Part shown: positions 25,877 through 38,691 of the stretch, piece by piece | Position numbering within the stretch: the stretch's first letter is position 1 | How the letters are laid out: each line of letters begins with the position of its first letter | Source: a bacterium | Lineage (GTDB): Bacteria > Bdellovibrionota_C > UBA2361 > RFPC01 | Assembly: GCA_030431715.1 (NCBI GenBank) | Contig: JAUIIO010000010.1 | Location: 60,979-124,978 of the forward strand | DNA length: 64,000 nucleotides | Direction of reading: 5' to 3' | Notes under the pieces: generated by a model | The model's database searches: none | What the model was told of the DNA's origin: nothing | What the model saw: only the letters and a program-made list of their open reading frames with translations | Translations under genes and position numbers: made by a program

Positions 25877-26760
25877 GCCATAATATCGGTCTTGTTGTAC
25901 GTCCGGCGATTGAGCAGGCGAAAGAGCTGGCCAGAGAGATAGCTCTTTGGGTTGAGACTACAGATCACTCACTCACTATTGATAGTGAAACCAAAAAGGT
26001 GATTGGTGACTGCTCTGCTACCGTAGTCGAGAGTATCTCTGAATTGCCAGAAATTTGTGACCCTATTGTTACACTTGGAGGAGATGGAACACTTATTGGT
26101 GTCGCGAGACTGCTTAAAAGTCGCTCTCCGTTAATGATCGGTGTTAATTTTGGAACCCTCGGTTTTTTAACTGAAATATCACCGCATGAGGCTCTAAAGA
26201 CTTTAAAGCGCAGCCTTACTGAGCGTGTTCCTTCCGAGGAGCGAAGCATGATCCTTGCACGTGTGTATGAGAAGGATAAAGAGGATAGCCCGGTCTTTGT
26301 TTCTCAGGCTCTTAACGAAGCGCTCGTTCAGAAGGGCAGCCGGGATCGACTTTTAGATTTGGATCTTGAAGTTAACGGTGAAGCAGTGATGCGCTTGCGT
26401 GCCGACGGAATGCTGGTTGCAACTCCTACAGGGTCAACGGCGTATTCCCTAGCTGCCGGTGGTTCTATCGCCTATCCCAATCTAGCGGTTGTGCTCGTAA
26501 CCCCGATATGTGCCCACTCGCTTACTAGCCGCCCCCTTATTTTACCACTCGATTTTGATATAAGTATCAGTGTGCCTGAATATGATGGCGAGGTCTTTCT
26601 TTCCGTAGATGGGCAGGATTCTTACAGATTATCCTCGGGAGATCGGGTGGTAATTGAGCGATCTCCTCAGAAGGTATGTTTTGCAACATCACCTGACCTA
26701 AACTATTTCGAAATTCTCAGAAATAAGCTTAACTGGGGTATAGCCAACAAGTCGGATTAG
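25873..26760 (+). CDS. nadK: NAD kinase
   Basis: 295 residues, starting at a GTG that overlaps the preceding stop codon. VTLGGDGTLIGVARLL carries the GGDGT motif (69-73). GVNFGTLGFL, NEALVQKGSRDR, ATPTGSTAYSLAAGG and VLVTPICAHSLTSRPL are the other family blocks. The usual P of PICPHSL is Ala here. It phosphorylates NAD to NADP with ATP or polyphosphate in the cytoplasm. recN follows 59 bases later, an arrangement often seen in bacteria. Confidence 0.95.
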   Translation: MSHNIGLVVRPAIEQAKELAREIALWVETTDHSLTIDSETKKVIGDCSATVVESISELPEICDPIVTLGGDGTLIGVARLLKSRSPLMIGVNFGTLGFLTEISPHEALKTLKRSLTERVPSEERSMILARVYEKDKEDSPVFVSQALNEALVQKGSRDRLLDLDLEVNGEAVMRLRADGMLVATPTGSTAYSLAAGGSIAYPNLAVVLVTPICAHSLTSRPLILPLDFDISISVPEYDGEVFLSVDGQDSYRLSSGDRVVIERSPQKVCFATSPDLNYFEILRNKLNWGIANKSD

Positions 26761-26819
26761 ATCCGCTAGGAGCTTATTCAGTACCCAGCGCTGCCCGGGG
26801 ATAAGTGCAGCTTGCTTCT

Positions 26820-28454
26820 ATGTTATCTGAACTTTGTATTAAAGATTTTGCGATCATCGATTCTCAGACGATAAGTTTTCGTTCTGGTTTAAATGTTATT
26901 AGTGGTGAAACGGGAGCTGGAAAATCAGTAATCCTTCAGGCTCTGGAGCTAATCCTTGGTGGTAGACCTTCGCCTAAATATCTCATCCCTGACACGGAAG
27001 GTTGGGAATTGCAGGCGCTCTTTACTCTGAGCGACCTACCTGCGGACTTACGAGAGAAACTACCTGACGGCACGAATACTGATGAGTTGTTGATTACTCG
27101 TACCATGAATCACGCAGGGCGTGGCCGGGTGTATATTAACGGCAGGCTTGCTACGGTGCAGATGCTTCAGGAGACGTGCTCGGTCCTTGTGCAGATATGT
27201 TCTCAGGGTGGGCAGAGCAGGCTGCTTAATCCGGACTACCACCTAGAGCTGATTGATGACTTCGCCGGACTCGGTGAGCTGCGTCAACAGTACGCAATGA
27301 AGTGGGAGCGATTACGTGACAAGAAAAAGGAGCTATCTGATATTGAGGCTCGTAAAGAAAAGAGTCTCCTAAGAACAGCCGAGTTACATTATGTAGTAGA
27401 TGAGCTTGGAGAAGTAGAGCTTGGGCCTGAAGTAAGATCATCTTACGAAAAGCAGATTAAAGAGCTCGAGGCAACAGAACATCTCCTTTCTACGGGACAG
27501 TCACTACGTGAGCTGTACACTGCGGATGATGGGCTCTACACGCACCTTTTTCGACTGAAGAAAGAGTACGAGGCTCTGGCTAGGATGTATGACAGGTTTG
27601 AGCCGCTTGCTGATCAGGTGGCTCAGGCTACCACGCTGATTGAGGACTCTGAGCTAGAGCTTGAAAAGGCCCTTAGTTCGACAGAGTCTGACGAAGAGGC
27701 GCTGGAGTTACTCCGGGGTAAACTCTCCCGGCTTTCGCACTTACAACGTAAGTATTCAACTGATGAGAAGGGGCTCTGCACTCTCCTTGAACAGGCTCAA
27801 GCTGAGCTTTCGCTTATTCAGGGTGAAGGAGATACGGACAAGCTCAGAGCAGAGATTGATACCCTTGAGACGCAAGTGCGAAGCGTTGCCGAGAAGTTGT
27901 CGAAGAAGCGGGGGGAGGCAGCTAAGAAGCTTGTATCTGAAGTTACTGAGGAACTTAAAGACTTGAACATGAAGCATACTGCCTTGCATATCTCTCATGA
28001 GAGAGTGGACTACCGTATGCACGGTCAGGATCGTATTGAATTCATGCTTCGAAGCTCAAAAGGCGAAAAAGTGTTTCCGCTTAGAGAGATAGCGTCAGGT
28101 GGTGAGCTCTCAAGAATTCTTCTGGTGCTTAAAAAAGTGCTGAGAGACAAGACTGGTGTTAACGTTTTGGTCTTTGATGAGGTTGATACTGGTATTTCAG
28201 GAAGCGTTGCCCGTGGTGTGGGTGAGAAACTAAAGAGTGTCGCCACGGACAGTCAGGTGGTGTGTATAACCCACCTTGCGCAGGTGGCCTCACTGGCAGA
28301 TGCCCACTTTCTCGTAAACAAATTAGAGACAGGATGCGCTATTACAGAGCTTTCTCAAGAAGAAAAAATAGAAGAAATAGCAAGAATGTTAGCGGGTTAC
28401 AAGGTTACTGCTGCCTCACGAGAGTCGGCTAGGGAACTTCTGACATCTATATAA
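26820..28454 (+). CDS. recN: DNA repair protein RecN
   Basis: 544 residues from ATG 26820 (GTG 26805 adds five). MLSELCIKDFAIIDSQTISF and GLNVISGETGAGKSVILQAL give the N-terminal strand and Walker A (29-36). The middle is a long coiled-coil arm (about 150-360) rich in Glu, Lys and Leu. The C-terminal head has EIASGGELSRILLVLK (ABC signature) and VLVFDEVDTGISGSVA (Walker B). RecN is an SMC-like cohesin-type ATPase recruited to double-strand breaks. Length is normal for the family. Confidence 0.95.
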   Translation: MLSELCIKDFAIIDSQTISFRSGLNVISGETGAGKSVILQALELILGGRPSPKYLIPDTEGWELQALFTLSDLPADLREKLPDGTNTDELLITRTMNHAGRGRVYINGRLATVQMLQETCSVLVQICSQGGQSRLLNPDYHLELIDDFAGLGELRQQYAMKWERLRDKKKELSDIEARKEKSLLRTAELHYVVDELGEVELGPEVRSSYEKQIKELEATEHLLSTGQSLRELYTADDGLYTHLFRLKKEYEALARMYDRFEPLADQVAQATTLIEDSELELEKALSSTESDEEALELLRGKLSRLSHLQRKYSTDEKGLCTLLEQAQAELSLIQGEGDTDKLRAEIDTLETQVRSVAEKLSKKRGEAAKKLVSEVTEELKDLNMKHTALHISHERVDYRMHGQDRIEFMLRSSKGEKVFPLREIASGGELSRILLVLKKVLRDKTGVNVLVFDEVDTGISGSVARGVGEKLKSVATDSQVVCITHLAQVASLADAHFLVNKLETGCAITELSQEEKIEEIARMLAGYKVTAASRESARELLTSI

Positions 28455-28602
28455 CTATTGGCCCGAACTGCGGAGTTGAAAACATATGCAAAACGTCGTT
28501 ATATGTATGAGGTGCTTCGCTTGATCGACTCTGATTTTTTTCGTAGGCTCTCACGCTTCCGAGAAGATTGTTTAGAAGTTGTTAAGACGTGAAGAAGAAG
28601 CT

Positions 28603-29619
28603 ATGAAGTTTACCCTTCCAAAAGATTTTTGCCTCTGGGTTGTCCCGTCTAATGACGGCAAGGTGCATAAGGTGCGCTTCACCGTTTGGCGCGCTCTTTC
28701 TCTTGTACTTCTTGTTGTAGCATTTCTTGGAACCTTCGCTTTCATCTCTGGCGATTATGCTCGAGTTCGTTTCCTTCGTATTAAGAATGCAATCGTAATG
28801 AAAAATCTGACCACTGAGCGAAATAAGCTTATGGCCAGAAAAGATGAACTTTCCAAAGAGGTTCAGAACCTTCTGGATAAAAACAGGAAGGTCCTTGATT
28901 ACGAAAAAAGCATAAAGGGCAGAATGGATGAGATTGCTGCCATCTTTGAGTCTGCTGCTGAGATGGGGCTTCTTCCCGATGCTGAGCTTAAGAGCGGCTC
29001 CAATTCGAAATCGGACGCAGACGCGCTTGGTGGGCTAGAAACTGATTGTACAGAAGAAGACTGTTTTCATCCTTCTTCGACCCTGCTCTCTGAGAGTAGT
29101 GATGCGTTTAGTCGTTTACACGTAACCACAAATCCTATTAGCCCTGAGCAGTTTATTGGTAAGATCGACGGCTTGGTGGCACTCTTAAAAACTGTCCCTA
29201 TGCGTTTGCCGACAACAGGGCACATGACTTCAAAGTTTGGCATGAGAAGATCGCCCTTTACCGGCCGTCATCGTATGCATCACGGGATTGATTTCTCAGC
29301 ACCTTACGGAAGTAAGATTCACGCCACCGGCACAGGGACTGTTAAGTCCGTTAAAAGGAGCGGAACTTATGGATTGTATGTTGATATTGACCATGGTCGC
29401 GGTGTTGTAACTCGCTATGCTCATCTGTCTAAGGCTTTGGTGAAGAGTGGGGAATCTGTAGTATTTGGAAAAACCCTAGGGCTCTCTGGTTCCTCAGGAC
29501 GCTCAACGGGGCCGCACCTACATTACGAGATTCGTGTTAATAAGAAGCCAATCGACCCGTCAGGTGTTCTTCGTCTCTTACCTCGAATTCAGAAGATACT
29601 AGAAGATACTCTTGCATAA
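28603..29619 (+). CDS. M23-family metallopeptidase, membrane anchored
   Basis: About 338 residues from ATG 28603. A single membrane span lies near residues 30-50 (LSLVLLVVAFLGTFAFI). A coiled coil (about 68-110) and a linker containing DCTEEDC follow. The C-terminal LytM domain has MTSKFGMRRSPF, HHGIDFSAPYG (His226 and Asp230 zinc ligands), RYAHLS (His274) and GPHLHYEI (His305/His307). All zinc ligands are intact, so it should cut peptidoglycan cross-links in the periplasm, like MepM or NlpD relatives. It lies alone between recN and the repeat-rich gap. Confidence 0.88.
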   Translation: MKFTLPKDFCLWVVPSNDGKVHKVRFTVWRALSLVLLVVAFLGTFAFISGDYARVRFLRIKNAIVMKNLTTERNKLMARKDELSKEVQNLLDKNRKVLDYEKSIKGRMDEIAAIFESAAEMGLLPDAELKSGSNSKSDADALGGLETDCTEEDCFHPSSTLLSESSDAFSRLHVTTNPISPEQFIGKIDGLVALLKTVPMRLPTTGHMTSKFGMRRSPFTGRHRMHHGIDFSAPYGSKIHATGTGTVKSVKRSGTYGLYVDIDHGRGVVTRYAHLSKALVKSGESVVFGKTLGLSGSSGRSTGPHLHYEIRVNKKPIDPSGVLRLLPRIQKILEDTLA

Positions 29620-29640
29620 AGTAGAGCTTCTAAGACTCGC

Positions 29641-29860
29641 TCTTCCTCTTCCTCCTAATCCTCCTCTTTATCCTCATCTTGCACTTGCACCATATTCTAC
29701 TCTTTTAGGATTGAGACTGGGACTGTGACCAGAGCCAAGGCGGTGGCGTAGTGTTAAGGCTGCTGCTGCTGTGGCCTTGGTCACAGTCGCAAGTCTCAGT
29801 CCAGCAAGAATGGGTGCAAGTGCAATAGGAAGATGAAGAGAAGGAGGGGGGGGGGAAGAG
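29641..29860. repeat. long imperfect palindrome with pyrimidine/purine-rich ends
   Basis: It fills most of the gene-free stretch 29620-30014. The left end is pyrimidine-rich (TCTTCCTCTTCCTCC), followed by CTTGCACTTGCACC, then GAGACTGGGACTGTGACCA. On the right the complement appears in reverse order: TGGTCACAGTCGCAAGTCTC, GGGTGCAAGTGCAA, and a purine-rich end with GGAAGATGAAGAG and a run of ten G. The centre (about 29740-29770) is not paired. The whole could fold into one hairpin more than 200 bases long. The ends match the arms found beside other repeats in the window. Bases 29861-30014 show nothing else. Confidence 0.75.
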
Positions 29861-30014
29861 AACTGTGGGGTAACGTTGTTCTATTTGCTTCGATTACCTT
29901 TCTTACTCACCGGATATACTTGATCGATCTACACTATTTTATTCGTTTATTTCTTTACGATTCAAAGCACGCTTTCTACTTGCGCCGTCTGTCAGATTGA
30001 ATAGAGTGAGGACT

Positions 30015-31069
30015 ATGAAAAAGATACAGTTTTTGATTGGGACTACAGTGACCCTCCTAGTGGTGCTGTTTGCTGTGGTTTATACGTTCGGGTATGTGGT
30101 CCCTCCCGGACATATGGGAGTTCTCCGTTACGGTATGGGACCCAAGCAGGGCTATCAGCCAGAGGGCTTAGCGCCGGGCTACCATCCCGGCTTCCCGCTA
30201 ATGAATTTAATGACAATTAACCTTGTTCCAACAACCATACAGGTTGTGCATCTCCATCGAGATCGTAAGAAGCATCCAAACTCTTCGGGACCACTTGAAG
30301 TTCAAACCACTGACGGCGCGAAGGTGCTTGTTGACGTAAGTCTTCTAGCGAGATTCTTTCCGGCGCCAACATTTGATGCGAAAGGCGGCAAGGTGCATGG
30401 AGGTCCAGCAGATCTCTTACAGAGTGTTGGGCTCTCCGAACATGATTGGTTTAATCGTATTCGAAGGAACGCGGATGATGAGCTTCGCCGAGCACTTGGT
30501 AAGCTTTCTACGGCTGACTTCTATAACCCAAACCTCAGAGAGCATCAGCAAGTTAAAGTAGCCCATACTCGTATGAATCAGTCCTTATCTCGATTTGGAA
30601 TTGAGGTCGTTGGGGTCCTCCTTCGAAGGTACACCTATGAGGCGCAGGAGATTAATCAGGCGATTCAACGTAAGAACCTGCAGGATCAAGAAGAGAGGCT
30701 CAATGCGATGAAGTCTGAATTTGCACGTGTGAGCGCTGAGCTTCAGAAGGTAGAGGCAGATTATGATGCGCGTATTAAAACGCTCCAGATACAGGGGGAA
30801 ACAAACTCTGAGGTTATTCGCTCAGAGGGAGATCTTTATGAGGAAAAGAAGAGAGCTGAGGCTACACTTCTCGTTGCTCAGGCAACAGCTGAGGTTGATA
30901 GAAAAAAGGCCAATGCTCTTTCTGAAACTATAGGCTCTGATGTGTATCTTGCACGAGAGCTTGCGCCACTTTTGAGTTCATTAAAGGGCGGAGTAGTTAG
31001 TGGTCTGGACCCCTATAATCTAAAGACGTGGGAAGAAAAACTAGGCGTAGCTGCAGTTGGAGGTGAACA

Positions 31070-31073
<4 letters not shown>
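30015..31073 (+). CDS. SPFH/prohibitin-like membrane protein 1
   Basis: About 352 residues from ATG 30015, which has GAGG upstream (TTG 29997 is longer). One N-terminal span (LIGTTVTLLVVLFAVVYTFG) leads into a band-7 domain: VVPPGHMGVLRYGMG, PGYHPGFPLMNLMT, VQTTDGAKVLVDVSLLARF and RFGIEVVGVLLRRYTY. A long Glu/Lys/Ala-rich coiled coil follows (about 205-310). Such proteins form large membrane-bound ring assemblies. The four-base overlap with the second SPFH gene suggests a hetero-oligomer like HflK/HflC, although no Hfl-specific protease is present. Confidence 0.82.
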
Positions 31074-33053
<1,980 letters not shown>

Positions 33054-33085
33054 CGGTTGATGAGTTTCGTTTGTTGTCCTGTAGC

Positions 33086-33116
33086 CTTGCGCAGCGTGCT
33101 TTGTCGCGCGCGCAAG
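33086..33116 (+). promoter_or_regulatory. stem-loop between mdh and sdhC
   Basis: CTTGCGC (33086-33092) pairs with GCGCAAG (33110-33116) in the 75-base gap between mdh and sdhC, the widest gap in the operon. No T-run follows. It could slow ribosome or RNA-polymerase passage, or protect a processed mRNA end. Confidence 0.35.
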
Positions 33117-33128
33117 CGATAACGGTGG

Positions 33129-33836
33129 ATGGTTACAATGTTGAGTTTTTACAAAAGCACGATAGGGAAGAAAGTCGTGGTTGCAGTTACCGGGTGCTTT
33201 CTCTTTCTCTTTGTTATTGGGCATATGGCGGGAAATATGAAAGTGTTTCTCGGATACGATCGTCACGGTGTGCATCACATAGATGCTTATGGCCACTTTC
33301 TCCGTACTTTTCTTGAAGATGCCTTTGGATATGGTGGCTTTCTCTGGCTTATGCGTGGTGGGCTATTGGCGATTCTTGCGCTGCACCTCTATACCGTCAT
33401 GCAGCTTCAAGTCCTGAAAGCAAAAGCCCGCCCAGTTGATTATAAGAAGCAGGATCTCCGTGCCAGTACCTTCTCGGCTCGTACGATGATGCTCGGCGGT
33501 TTTGTCATCTTGCTCTTTATCGTTTTCCACCTGCTTCACCTCACACTGGGTACTGTTCTTGAAGGATTTGTGCACGGTGAAGTGTATGCCAATTTACACC
33601 GTGCATTTCGGAGTCCGCTCACGGTCTTTATGTATATCATTGCTATGGCTGCTCTGGGGCTACATTTGAGGCACGGTCTCTGGAGTTTTCTGCAGACACT
33701 TGGTCTTGATAATCCTGATAGAAATAAATGTATTCGCTTAGGAGCTGCTGGTCTCTCAGTGGTGATCGTTCTCGGTTTTCTCTCGGTACCGTTGGCGATT
33801 TATTTTGGAATATTGATACCTCCGGCTAACTTATAG
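33129..33836 (+). CDS. sdhC: succinate dehydrogenase cytochrome b558 subunit (B-type SdhC)
   Basis: 235 residues with five hydrophobic spans, the topology of the single-subunit b558 anchor (Bacillus and delta/epsilon proteobacterial type, TIGR02046). Candidate haem-ligand His residues lie in [26 protein letters not shown] and GLHLRHGLW, enough for two b haems. It anchors SdhAB and passes electrons to or from quinone. ATG 33138 is an equally possible start. sdhA begins two bases after its stop codon. Confidence 0.92.
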   Translation: MVTMLSFYKSTIGKKVVVAVTGCFLFLFVIGHMAGNMKVFLGYDRHGVHHIDAYGHFLRTFLEDAFGYGGFLWLMRGGLLAILALHLYTVMQLQVLKAKARPVDYKKQDLRASTFSARTMMLGGFVILLFIVFHLLHLTLGTVLEGFVHGEVYANLHRAFRSPLTVFMYIIAMAALGLHLRHGLWSFLQTLGLDNPDRNKCIRLGAAGLSVVIVLGFLSVPLAIYFGILIPPANL

Positions 33837-33838
33837 GA

Positions 33839-35758
33839 ATGGGTATGAACTTAGAATCAAAAGTGCCCGAAGGGCCAATACAAGATAAATGGGATAATCA
33901 CCGCTTTAGTATGAAGTTGGTGAATCCTGCCAATAAACGAAAATACCGCGTGATCGTAGTTGGTACGGGATTGGCTGGAGCGTCTGCCGCTGCCACGTGC
34001 GCAGAGCTCGGTTATAATGTAGATGCGTTTACATTTCATGATAGCCCAAGGCGAGCACACAGTATTGCCGCTCAAGGAGGTATCAACGCTGCGAAGAACT
34101 ATCAGAATGATGGCGACAGTATCTGGCGGCTCTTTTATGACACGGTTAAGGGTGGAGATTATCGTTCACGTGAAGCTAATGTGTATCGGTTGTCTCAGGT
34201 GAGTGTAAATATCATTGACCAGTGTGCTGCGCAGGGAGTGCCTTTTGCAAGAGAATACGGCGGCCTACTCGCTAACAGGTCTTTTGGTGGCGCGCAGGTA
34301 AGTAGAACCTTTTATGCTCGTGGCCAGACGGGACAACAGCTTCTCCTCGGTGCATATCAAGCGCTCTCTAAAGAGATAGCTTCTGGTAAAGTTAACATGT
34401 TCAATAACCGCGAGATGCTTGACATCGTCCTGATTGATGGCCATGCGCGCGGTATTATTACTAGGGACCTGCGAACAGGAGAGATTGAGTGCCACGCGGC
34501 AGATGCCGTTGTGCTCGCTACTGGTGGGTACTCAAATGTTTATTACCTCTCTACGAACGCAATGAACTGTAATGTTACGGCAGCATGGCGTGCTTACAAG
34601 CGAGGAGCTGCATTTGCAAACCCTTGCTTCACGCAGATTCACCCAACATGTATTCCCGTTAGTGGAGATCATCAGTCTAAGCTTACCCTTATGAGTGAGT
34701 CGTTACGTAACGATGGACGGATATGGGTTCCAAAGGATAAGAACGATAAGCGACCAGCAAGAGAGATCCCGGAAGAGGATAGACACTACTACTTGGAAGA
34801 ACGTTATCCGAGCTTCGGAAATCTAGTTCCACGTGATGTTGCTTCTCGTAATGCCAAAGAGCGATGTGATGCTGGGTATGGTGTAGGTGCGACTGGATAC
34901 GGAGTATATCTCGATTTTGCCTCAGCTATTGGGAGACTCGGCAAGCAAGCTATTAAAGAGCGTTACGGTAACCTCTTTGAGATGTATGAGCGTATCACTG
35001 CGGAGGATCCGTATGAGGTGCCGATGCGCATATTCCCTGCACCACATTATACTATGGGTGGACTTTGGGTTGATTATAATCTTATGACAACGGTTCCAGG
35101 TCTTTTCGCTATAGGCGAGGCGAATTTTAGCGATCACGGTTCTAACCGCCTTGGCGCGAGTGCTCTTATGCAGGGGCTTGCTGATGGGTATTTTATTCTC
35201 CCATACACTATTGGCGACTATCTCGCTCGAAATGAGCCGGGAAGCGCTTCAGTTGACGCGAAGGAATTTAAGGAAACCAAGGAAGAGGTCGAAACACGTA
35301 CCGATGCGCTTGTTGCGCTTAAAGGTAAGCGCCCGGTAGATGCTATCCACCGCGAACTTGGGCGTGTGATGTGGAATGAGTGTGGTATGGCTCGTACTGC
35401 TGATGGACTTCAGTCCGCACTTAAGAAGATCCCTCAGATACGAGAGGAATTCTGGGCAAATGCTTCGGTGCCGGGGTCGGAAGGGTCACTGAATCAGACG
35501 CTTGAGCGAGCTGGTCGAATTGCTGACTTTCTCGAATTCTCTGAGGTAATGTGCCTTGATGCTCTTAACCGAAACGAGTCGTGCGGTGGCCATTTCCGTG
35601 AAGAATCGCAAACTCCTGAAGGAGAGGCGCTTCGTAACGATGAGGAGTATTCTTATGCCGCGGCGTGGCTTTATCAGGGGCCGGACAAGAGTCCTGCGCT
35701 TCTAAAAGAGCCACTTCAGTTTGAGAACGTAGCTCTTACACAGAGAAGCTATAAGTAG
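33839..35758 (+). CDS. sdhA: succinate dehydrogenase / fumarate reductase flavoprotein subunit
   Basis: 639 residues, the length of the B-type enzyme rather than the 590 of E. coli SdhA. The FAD Rossmann motif is [13 protein letters not shown], and [15 protein letters not shown] holds the His that carries covalent FAD. Active-site regions include [19 protein letters not shown] (with capping Arg) and [19 protein letters not shown]. It oxidises succinate to fumarate at the inner face of the membrane. Translationally close to sdhC and sdhB. Confidence 0.96.
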   Translation: MGMNLESKVPEGPIQDKWDNHRFSMKLVNPANKRKYRVIVVGTGLAGASAAATCAELGYNVDAFTFHDSPRRAHSIAAQGGINAAKNYQNDGDSIWRLFYDTVKGGDYRSREANVYRLSQVSVNIIDQCAAQGVPFAREYGGLLANRSFGGAQVSRTFYARGQTGQQLLLGAYQALSKEIASGKVNMFNNREMLDIVLIDGHARGIITRDLRTGEIECHAADAVVLATGGYSNVYYLSTNAMNCNVTAAWRAYKRGAAFANPCFTQIHPTCIPVSGDHQSKLTLMSESLRNDGRIWVPKDKNDKRPAREIPEEDRHYYLEERYPSFGNLVPRDVASRNAKERCDAGYGVGATGYGVYLDFASAIGRLGKQAIKERYGNLFEMYERITAEDPYEVPMRIFPAPHYTMGGLWVDYNLMTTVPGLFAIGEANFSDHGSNRLGASALMQGLADGYFILPYTIGDYLARNEPGSASVDAKEFKETKEEVETRTDALVALKGKRPVDAIHRELGRVMWNECGMARTADGLQSALKKIPQIREEFWANASVPGSEGSLNQTLERAGRIADFLEFSEVMCLDALNRNESCGGHFREESQTPEGEALRNDEEYSYAAAWLYQGPDKSPALLKEPLQFENVALTQRSYK

Positions 35759-35787
35759 GGCTATGGAAGGATATTGGAGATAGCAAG

Positions 35788-36564
35788 ATGAGATTAACAC
35801 TATATGTTTGGCGGCAGCCTTCAGCTGATGCACAGGGTGATTTTGTTAAGTACGACTTATCAGATGTCAGTCCTGACATGTCGTTCCTTGAAATGCTTGA
35901 TGTTCTAAACGCCAACCTTGAAGAGCTTGGTAAGGAGCCTATAGTTTTTGAGAGCGATTGTCGTGAGGGGATATGTGGGACGTGCTCAATGGTGATTAAT
36001 GGAAGAGCGCATGGCCCTGAGTCAAAGACTACGGTGTGTCAGCTCCACATGAGAAGCTTTCAGGATGGGGAGACGATCTATATTGAACCTTGGAGAGCGA
36101 GAGCGTTTCCAGTTGTTAAAGATCTCGCAGTTGATCGCTCTGCCTTTGACCGCATCATACAGGCAGGAGGGTACATCTCAGTGCGTACGGGATCTGCGCC
36201 AGATGCGAATGAGATGCCTATTCCGAAAGTGGAGTCTGACCTTTCGATGGATGCGGCTGCATGTATCGGGTGCGGAGCATGTGTTGCTGCATGTCCAAAC
36301 GGCTCAGCTATGCTTTTCACCTCGGCTAAGATATCTCATCTCGGACTCGTTCCTCAGGGACAACCAGAGCGGACAAAGCGTGTGAAGAAGATGGTTGAGC
36401 AGATGGACGATGAGCTTTTTGGTTCGTGTACGAACTACGGAGAGTGTCAGGATGCCTGTCCTAAGGGGATTAGCATTTCGTTTATCGGAAGAATGAATAA
36501 AGATTATATGAAGGCAAAACTTATCGAGGTTGAAGAACCGCGAAAAGAAGTTGAGTCGCAATAA
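35788..36564 (+). CDS. sdhB: succinate dehydrogenase iron-sulfur subunit
   Basis: 258 residues. The N-terminal ferredoxin domain binds [2Fe-2S] through [11 protein letters not shown] and VCQLH (Cys58, 63, 66, 84). The C-terminal part has [15 protein letters not shown] and [15 protein letters not shown] for the [4Fe-4S] and [3Fe-4S] centres. All ligands are present. It relays electrons from the flavin of SdhA to the SdhC haems and quinone. sucC starts 14 bases later. Confidence 0.96.
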   Translation: MRLTLYVWRQPSADAQGDFVKYDLSDVSPDMSFLEMLDVLNANLEELGKEPIVFESDCREGICGTCSMVINGRAHGPESKTTVCQLHMRSFQDGETIYIEPWRARAFPVVKDLAVDRSAFDRIIQAGGYISVRTGSAPDANEMPIPKVESDLSMDAAACIGCGACVAACPNGSAMLFTSAKISHLGLVPQGQPERTKRVKKMVEQMDDELFGSCTNYGECQDACPKGISISFIGRMNKDYMKAKLIEVEEPRKEVESQ

Positions 36565-36578
36565 AGGGGGAGCCTTTC

Positions 36579-37739
36579 ATGAACTTACATGAATATCAAT
36601 CGAAAGAACTATTAGCAGCATATGGCATACCGGTTCTAGACGGCTATGTGTGTTACACGCCGGGGGAAGTTGAAGCCGCTGCTGATAATCTTGGTGGAGG
36701 AATCTGTGTTGTTAAAGCGCAAGTTCATGCGGGAGGGCGTGGTAAAGCAGGTGGCGTAAAGCTCGCGAAAACATCTGCGGAAGCCCGTGAACACGGGGAG
36801 AGTATTCTCGGAATGACTCTTGTTACTCCGCAAACCGGTGAGAAAGGCAAGCTTGTTCGAAAAGTGTATGTTGAAGCTGGGTGTAATATCGATCGTGAGT
36901 TTTACTTTAGCCTTCTTGTTGACCGTGCTGCAAAGCAGGTAACAATTATCGCCTCTACTGAAGGCGGTATGGAAATTGAGGAAGTGGCTGAAAAAACGCC
37001 CGATAAGATTATTAAGATAGGAATTGAACCTTCAGTTGGACTTCAGCCCTTCCAGTGTACCGATCTTGGTGTGAGGCTGGGTCTTACGGCTCCACTTATC
37101 CGAAAGTTAAGTACGGTTGTGATGGGCCTCTATGAAGTGTTTATGGAGAATGACCTCTCACTTCTTGAGATTAATCCACTTGTACTTACCAAAGAAGAGG
37201 AGTTTATCGTACTTGACGCCAAGTGCAGTGTTGATAGCAACGCTCTCTTTCGCCACAGTGACCTCAAGGAGTTTCAGGACTACGATGAGATTGATAGTCG
37301 AGATCTCCGCGCAGGGAAGTTTGGCCTAAGCTATGTTGGGCTTGATGGTAATATCGGCTGTATGGTGAACGGCGCAGGCTTAGCGATGGGCACGATGGAC
37401 ATCATTAAGATGAAAGGCGGAGAGCCTGCGAATTTTCTTGATGTTGGTGGGAGCGCTTCGAAAGAGACGGTGACTGAGGCTTTTAAGATTCTTCTTGCTG
37501 ATGATTCGGTAAAGGCAATCCTTGTGAATATCTTCGGCGGAATTATGAAATGTGACGTGATTGCTGATGGAGTTATAGCTGCTGCTAAAGAGCTTGGAAT
37601 TAACGTTCCGCTTGTTGTGAGACTTCAGGGTACGAATGTAGAGATCGGAAAGAAGATGTTGTCAGAATCCGGGCTGAATATCATTCCAGCCGACACCATG
37701 ACTGATGCTGCAGAGAAAGCTGTAGCTGCTGCGAACTAG
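36579..37739 (+). CDS. sucC: succinyl-CoA synthetase beta subunit
   Basis: 386 residues, normal length. MNLHEYQSKELLAAYGIPV and VVKAQVHAGGRGKAGGVKLA start the ATP-grasp domain. LLEINPLVLT and IVLDAKCSVDSNALFRH are the metal/nucleotide site. GCMVNGAGLAMGTMDIIK and ILVNIFGGIMKCDVIA form the CoA-ligase domain that docks the alpha subunit. The heterodimer converts succinyl-CoA, ADP (or GDP) and phosphate to succinate, CoA and ATP. AAGGGGGAG upstream is a strong ribosome-binding site. Confidence 0.96.
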   Translation: MNLHEYQSKELLAAYGIPVLDGYVCYTPGEVEAAADNLGGGICVVKAQVHAGGRGKAGGVKLAKTSAEAREHGESILGMTLVTPQTGEKGKLVRKVYVEAGCNIDREFYFSLLVDRAAKQVTIIASTEGGMEIEEVAEKTPDKIIKIGIEPSVGLQPFQCTDLGVRLGLTAPLIRKLSTVVMGLYEVFMENDLSLLEINPLVLTKEEEFIVLDAKCSVDSNALFRHSDLKEFQDYDEIDSRDLRAGKFGLSYVGLDGNIGCMVNGAGLAMGTMDIIKMKGGEPANFLDVGGSASKETVTEAFKILLADDSVKAILVNIFGGIMKCDVIADGVIAAAKELGINVPLVVRLQGTNVEIGKKMLSESGLNIIPADTMTDAAEKAVAAAN

Positions 37740-37749
37740 GGAGTAAGAT

Positions 37750-38622
37750 ATGAGCGTACTTATTAATAAAGATACAAAAGTTATAACGCAGGGAATGACA
37801 GGGAAAGCAGGTTCGTTCCATACAGAGATGTGTAAGGAGTACGGTACCCAGATGGTCGCTGGAGTAGGGCCAGGAAAAGGGGGGCAAGAACACCTCGGTA
37901 TTCCTCTTTATAATACGGTTGATGAAGCGAGAGCTGCGACAGGAGCTACCGTGAGCGTTATCTATGTGCCTGCTCCTTTTGCCGCTGATGCCATACTTGA
38001 AGCTGTAGATGCTGACCTTGATCTCGTTATTTGCATTACAGAAGGTATACCAGTTCTTGATATGCTAAAAGTAAATACCTTTATGAAAGGTAAGCGTACA
38101 AGACTTATAGGCCCAAACTGTCCGGGGGTGATTACTCCCGGCGAAGCGAAGATCGGAATTATGCCCGGTCATATTCATAAGCCTGGTGATGTAGGAGTTG
38201 TATCACGAAGTGGAACTCTTACCTATGAAGCTGTTTTTCAACTCACAGAGCTTGGTATCGGCCAATCAACCTGTATAGGAATTGGCGGAGATCCCCTAAA
38301 TGGAACAAACTTCATAGATTGTCTTTCTCTCTTTAATGAAGATCCTGACACGAAATCAGTGATCATGATCGGTGAGATCGGTGGTACTGCTGAGGAAGAG
38401 GCTGCTGAATGGATAGCTTCTAATATGAATAAGCCAGTTGTTTCATTTATTGCAGGAGCCACAGCACCTGCTGGACGCACAATGGGACATGCGGGAGCAA
38501 TTGTTAGTGGCGGTAAGGGAACTGCTGATGCGAAGTTTGCTGCCCTTGAGAAGGCAGGCGTTGTAGTTTCGCGTTCACCCGCTGAACTTGGCGTTAAAAT
38601 GAAAGAGGCTTTAGCAGCCTGA
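37750..38622 (+). CDS. sucD: succinyl-CoA synthetase alpha subunit
   Basis: 290 residues, full length. [20 protein letters not shown] and [10 protein letters not shown] form the CoA-binding Rossmann domain. [13 protein letters not shown] is conserved, and [13 protein letters not shown] (His247) holds the phosphorylated active-site His. It pairs with SucC. Last gene of the SPFH-TCA run; a G+C-rich hairpin lies 70 bases downstream. Confidence 0.96.
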   Translation: MSVLINKDTKVITQGMTGKAGSFHTEMCKEYGTQMVAGVGPGKGGQEHLGIPLYNTVDEARAATGATVSVIYVPAPFAADAILEAVDADLDLVICITEGIPVLDMLKVNTFMKGKRTRLIGPNCPGVITPGEAKIGIMPGHIHKPGDVGVVSRSGTLTYEAVFQLTELGIGQSTCIGIGGDPLNGTNFIDCLSLFNEDPDTKSVIMIGEIGGTAEEEAAEWIASNMNKPVVSFIAGATAPAGRTMGHAGAIVSGGKGTADAKFAALEKAGVVVSRSPAELGVKMKEALAA

Positions 38623-38691
38623 TATCCCCCCGAGACCGGGTAAATAAAAGTTAGCGGCTACACGTGTCTCATACTCTGTAACCTTCACAAA

